From positions 1 through 13,724 of the forward strand of contig JAOXYB010036451.1 of the NCBI GenBank assembly GCA_028565635.1: 13,724 nt of DNA, written 5' to 3'. This document shows, piece after piece, positions 12,405 to 13,724 of the stretch. A model generated the notes under the pieces. It saw only the letters and a program-made list of their open reading frames with translations, had not been told where the DNA came from and searched no databases. Source of the DNA: Phoronis ovalis (lineage: Eukaryota; Phoronida; Phoronidae). Numbering within the stretch: the first letter of the stretch is position 1; each line of letters begins with the position of its first letter. Made by a program: the position numbers and the translations under genes.

Positions 12405-13724
12405 GTAATGCAGTATTGCACACAGTTCTCTTCGCTTGTTTAAAGCATATTTATAGGAGTAATGTCAAAATGGAAAAACTTTTGTCTTAAAATTGCGGGC
12501 ATTCCTAATGGAATTGATTTTGAACTTTATCAGAAAGCAAAGTTACAATTTGAAGATGACAACCTGTTATAAAATTCCATGAATTCTATTTTGGCACAAT
12601 TCCTTTTGGGCAGCTCCGTTAAAGATTATAACTGAGAGACTTGATAATAAAGGGTACAAAGTTAGGAAAAGTTGACAGTTTTAGCTGTAGGGGAGTAGAG
12701 GATTCTTGTCTCCAGCAATAAAAATGTTTAATGGAACAGCTTAGGTTTGAATTATTTATAAGTTAATTTTTTGTTTTTTCTGCAATTTATGAATTCTTCA
12801 TAGCAAATGCCATAATTCCGTTAGCAGTTCAAAAGTTGTAAGATGTAAAACAATTCTTTTATGAACAAAGAATATTGTGTGTTCTAACTTATTTTCTCCA
12901 TATTTAGGCAACTTATTACGTGGAAAGTGTATGTGCTATAATCTTCGTTATTCCTTCTGTAACTAATGGAATTGTGTCTTCTGTTATTGCATGAGCACAA
13001 GTTACTTTTGTGTCTAAACTGCAGTGTTCTCCCACACGTGCCTTTTTCTATGCATTAACTATGTACACGAATTAAAATTCTATTTCTGAAATTATAGGCT
13101 AATGGTTCAAGACTAATCATTTTCATATGTTTGTAATAAGTAACATCGTGAGATCACTGTACAATGTCTCATTTCAAAATAATTATCATTCATTTAAAGT
13201 CCCATCTCAATTGTTGGGGATCTGAGTATTGTTTTAAAATTTACATTGTTCTTGAGATACTGCTAAACTCTCAAAATCTGTCAGCATAAACTTAATAATC
13301 TTGCACAAAACTGTAGAACTCTGAATGAGAGTGTGGTACTTGTATAGCAATTGCTAAAACTACAATCAAAATGGGAATTTTCAAGTAAAGAGGTTGTGAC
13401 TGGTTAGTTTTAGAATTAGCCATGAATTTTATCTGGCCTTAAAACTGATAATTAGGGTTGCTCCTATAAGGGAGCAAGCCTATTGGTTTTGTATGATTTT
13501 GTTTTCCAATTTACAGCAAGCTATATCTCGAAGATGGTTACAGCTAGGAACTTGATACTTGATGTGTGACATCCCTGGAGTAGGTCATTGTTGACCTTGA
13601 GGTCAAAAGGTCATTTGAAGGTCAAAGGTCAATTTTAAAAAATATATGAAATGTTCTAAAATGATTGTATTGAGTTACAACGAAGTATTTTAGATGATCT
13701 TTGAGAAGATTTCGGTACTAAAAG
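12405..13724 (+). other. Gigyf: Intron 23, incomplete, ends in repeat-like sequence
   Basis: The sequence begins GTAATG and no acceptor that opens a GIGYF-like C-terminus was found. Most of it is plain AT-rich DNA. From about 13500 to the end it changes character, with AGCTATATCTCGAAGATGG followed by a cluster of AGGTCA half-sites. I suspect a dispersed repeat there, but I cannot see its ends or a second copy in this window. Confidence 0.7.
13582..13631. promoter_or_regulatory. Cluster of six AGGTCA nuclear-receptor-type half-sites
   Basis: AGGTCA occurs on the + strand at 13582, 13600, 13608, 13619 and 13626, and inverted (TGACCT) at 13592. The pairs form an inverted repeat with 4-base spacer (13582-13597), an everted repeat with 2-base spacer (13592-13605), DR2 (13600-13613) and DR1 (13619-13631). 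AGGTCA is the core half-site of many nuclear receptors. Whether this is a functional element or part of a repeat family that happens to contain the string is unknown. Confidence 0.4.

Noticed and set aside
12908-12994. A possible last exon after ATATTTAG at 12907, open for 28 codons to TGA
   Set aside because: It is in phase but hydrophobic and unlike any GIGYF end; most likely chance.
13517-13555. A possible last exon after TTTACAG at 13516, in phase with exon 23, giving twelve codons then TGA
   Set aside because: The peptide bears no likeness to the GIGYF C-terminus and the sequence lies within the repeat-like segment; the expected Lys-rich conserved end is missing.

Overview
The window is a piece of an animal nuclear genome that carries most of one intron-rich gene on the + strand: a single GIGYF orthologue (GRB10-interacting GYF protein, the 4EHP partner in translational repression). 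I joined 23 coding exons between 120 and 12404. All introns are GT-AG, and the splice phases agree at every junction. Together they give 1160 continuous codons plus one leading base. Human GIGYF2, as I recall it, is about 1300 residues and shows the same order of blocks, so both ends are missing here. The first coding exon lies upstream: the leading G at 120 would complete the Trp codon of the family's GPEW-LRALS start. The last exon(s), with the Lys-rich stretch and conserved C-terminus, lie downstream of 13724.

Layout. Exons 1-5 (120-2750) encode the 4EHP-binding segment, an RG-rich stretch, a charged linker and the PEW...GTFD block implicated in DDX6/Me31B binding. Exons 6-7 (3105-3947) encode an acidic, Ser/Asn-rich linker. 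Exons 8-9 (4323-4918) encode the GYF domain. Exons 10-13 (5167-6472) encode a Gln-rich region, RSMS motifs and a VWDIE motif. Exons 14-19 (6910-9526) encode a long charged and Gln-rich helix. Exons 20-23 (10303-12404) encode the MGFWDDA motif and the conserved C-terminal FTQWCEQ...VPTF...SPYEVHDYV segment. From 12405 to the end I see intron only.

The organism is probably an invertebrate. Introns are AT-rich and mostly 150-800 bases long, and the protein diverges from the vertebrate forms outside the conserved blocks. A lophotrochozoan such as a mollusc is my guess, partly from the AGGTCA-rich repeat-like sequence at the 3' end. This is an inference, not a demonstration.

The most unusual structure is at splice donors. 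At two separate exon-intron boundaries (2279/2280 and 9526/9527) a tandem repeat has copied the donor site together with the end of its exon. At 9513-9697 there are six 30-base copies, each with its own GTAGGT donor. At 2263-2396 there are three 45/46-base copies, two of which keep a GT donor. In both places the step between usable donors is a multiple of three and the reading frame stays open. Alternative donor choice would therefore add 10 residues per step at one site and 15 at the other. The window also holds two other short intronic tandem repeats, a 14-base-pair hairpin, and a cluster of six AGGTCA half-sites. No RNA gene, complete transposon, CRISPR array or second protein gene was found.
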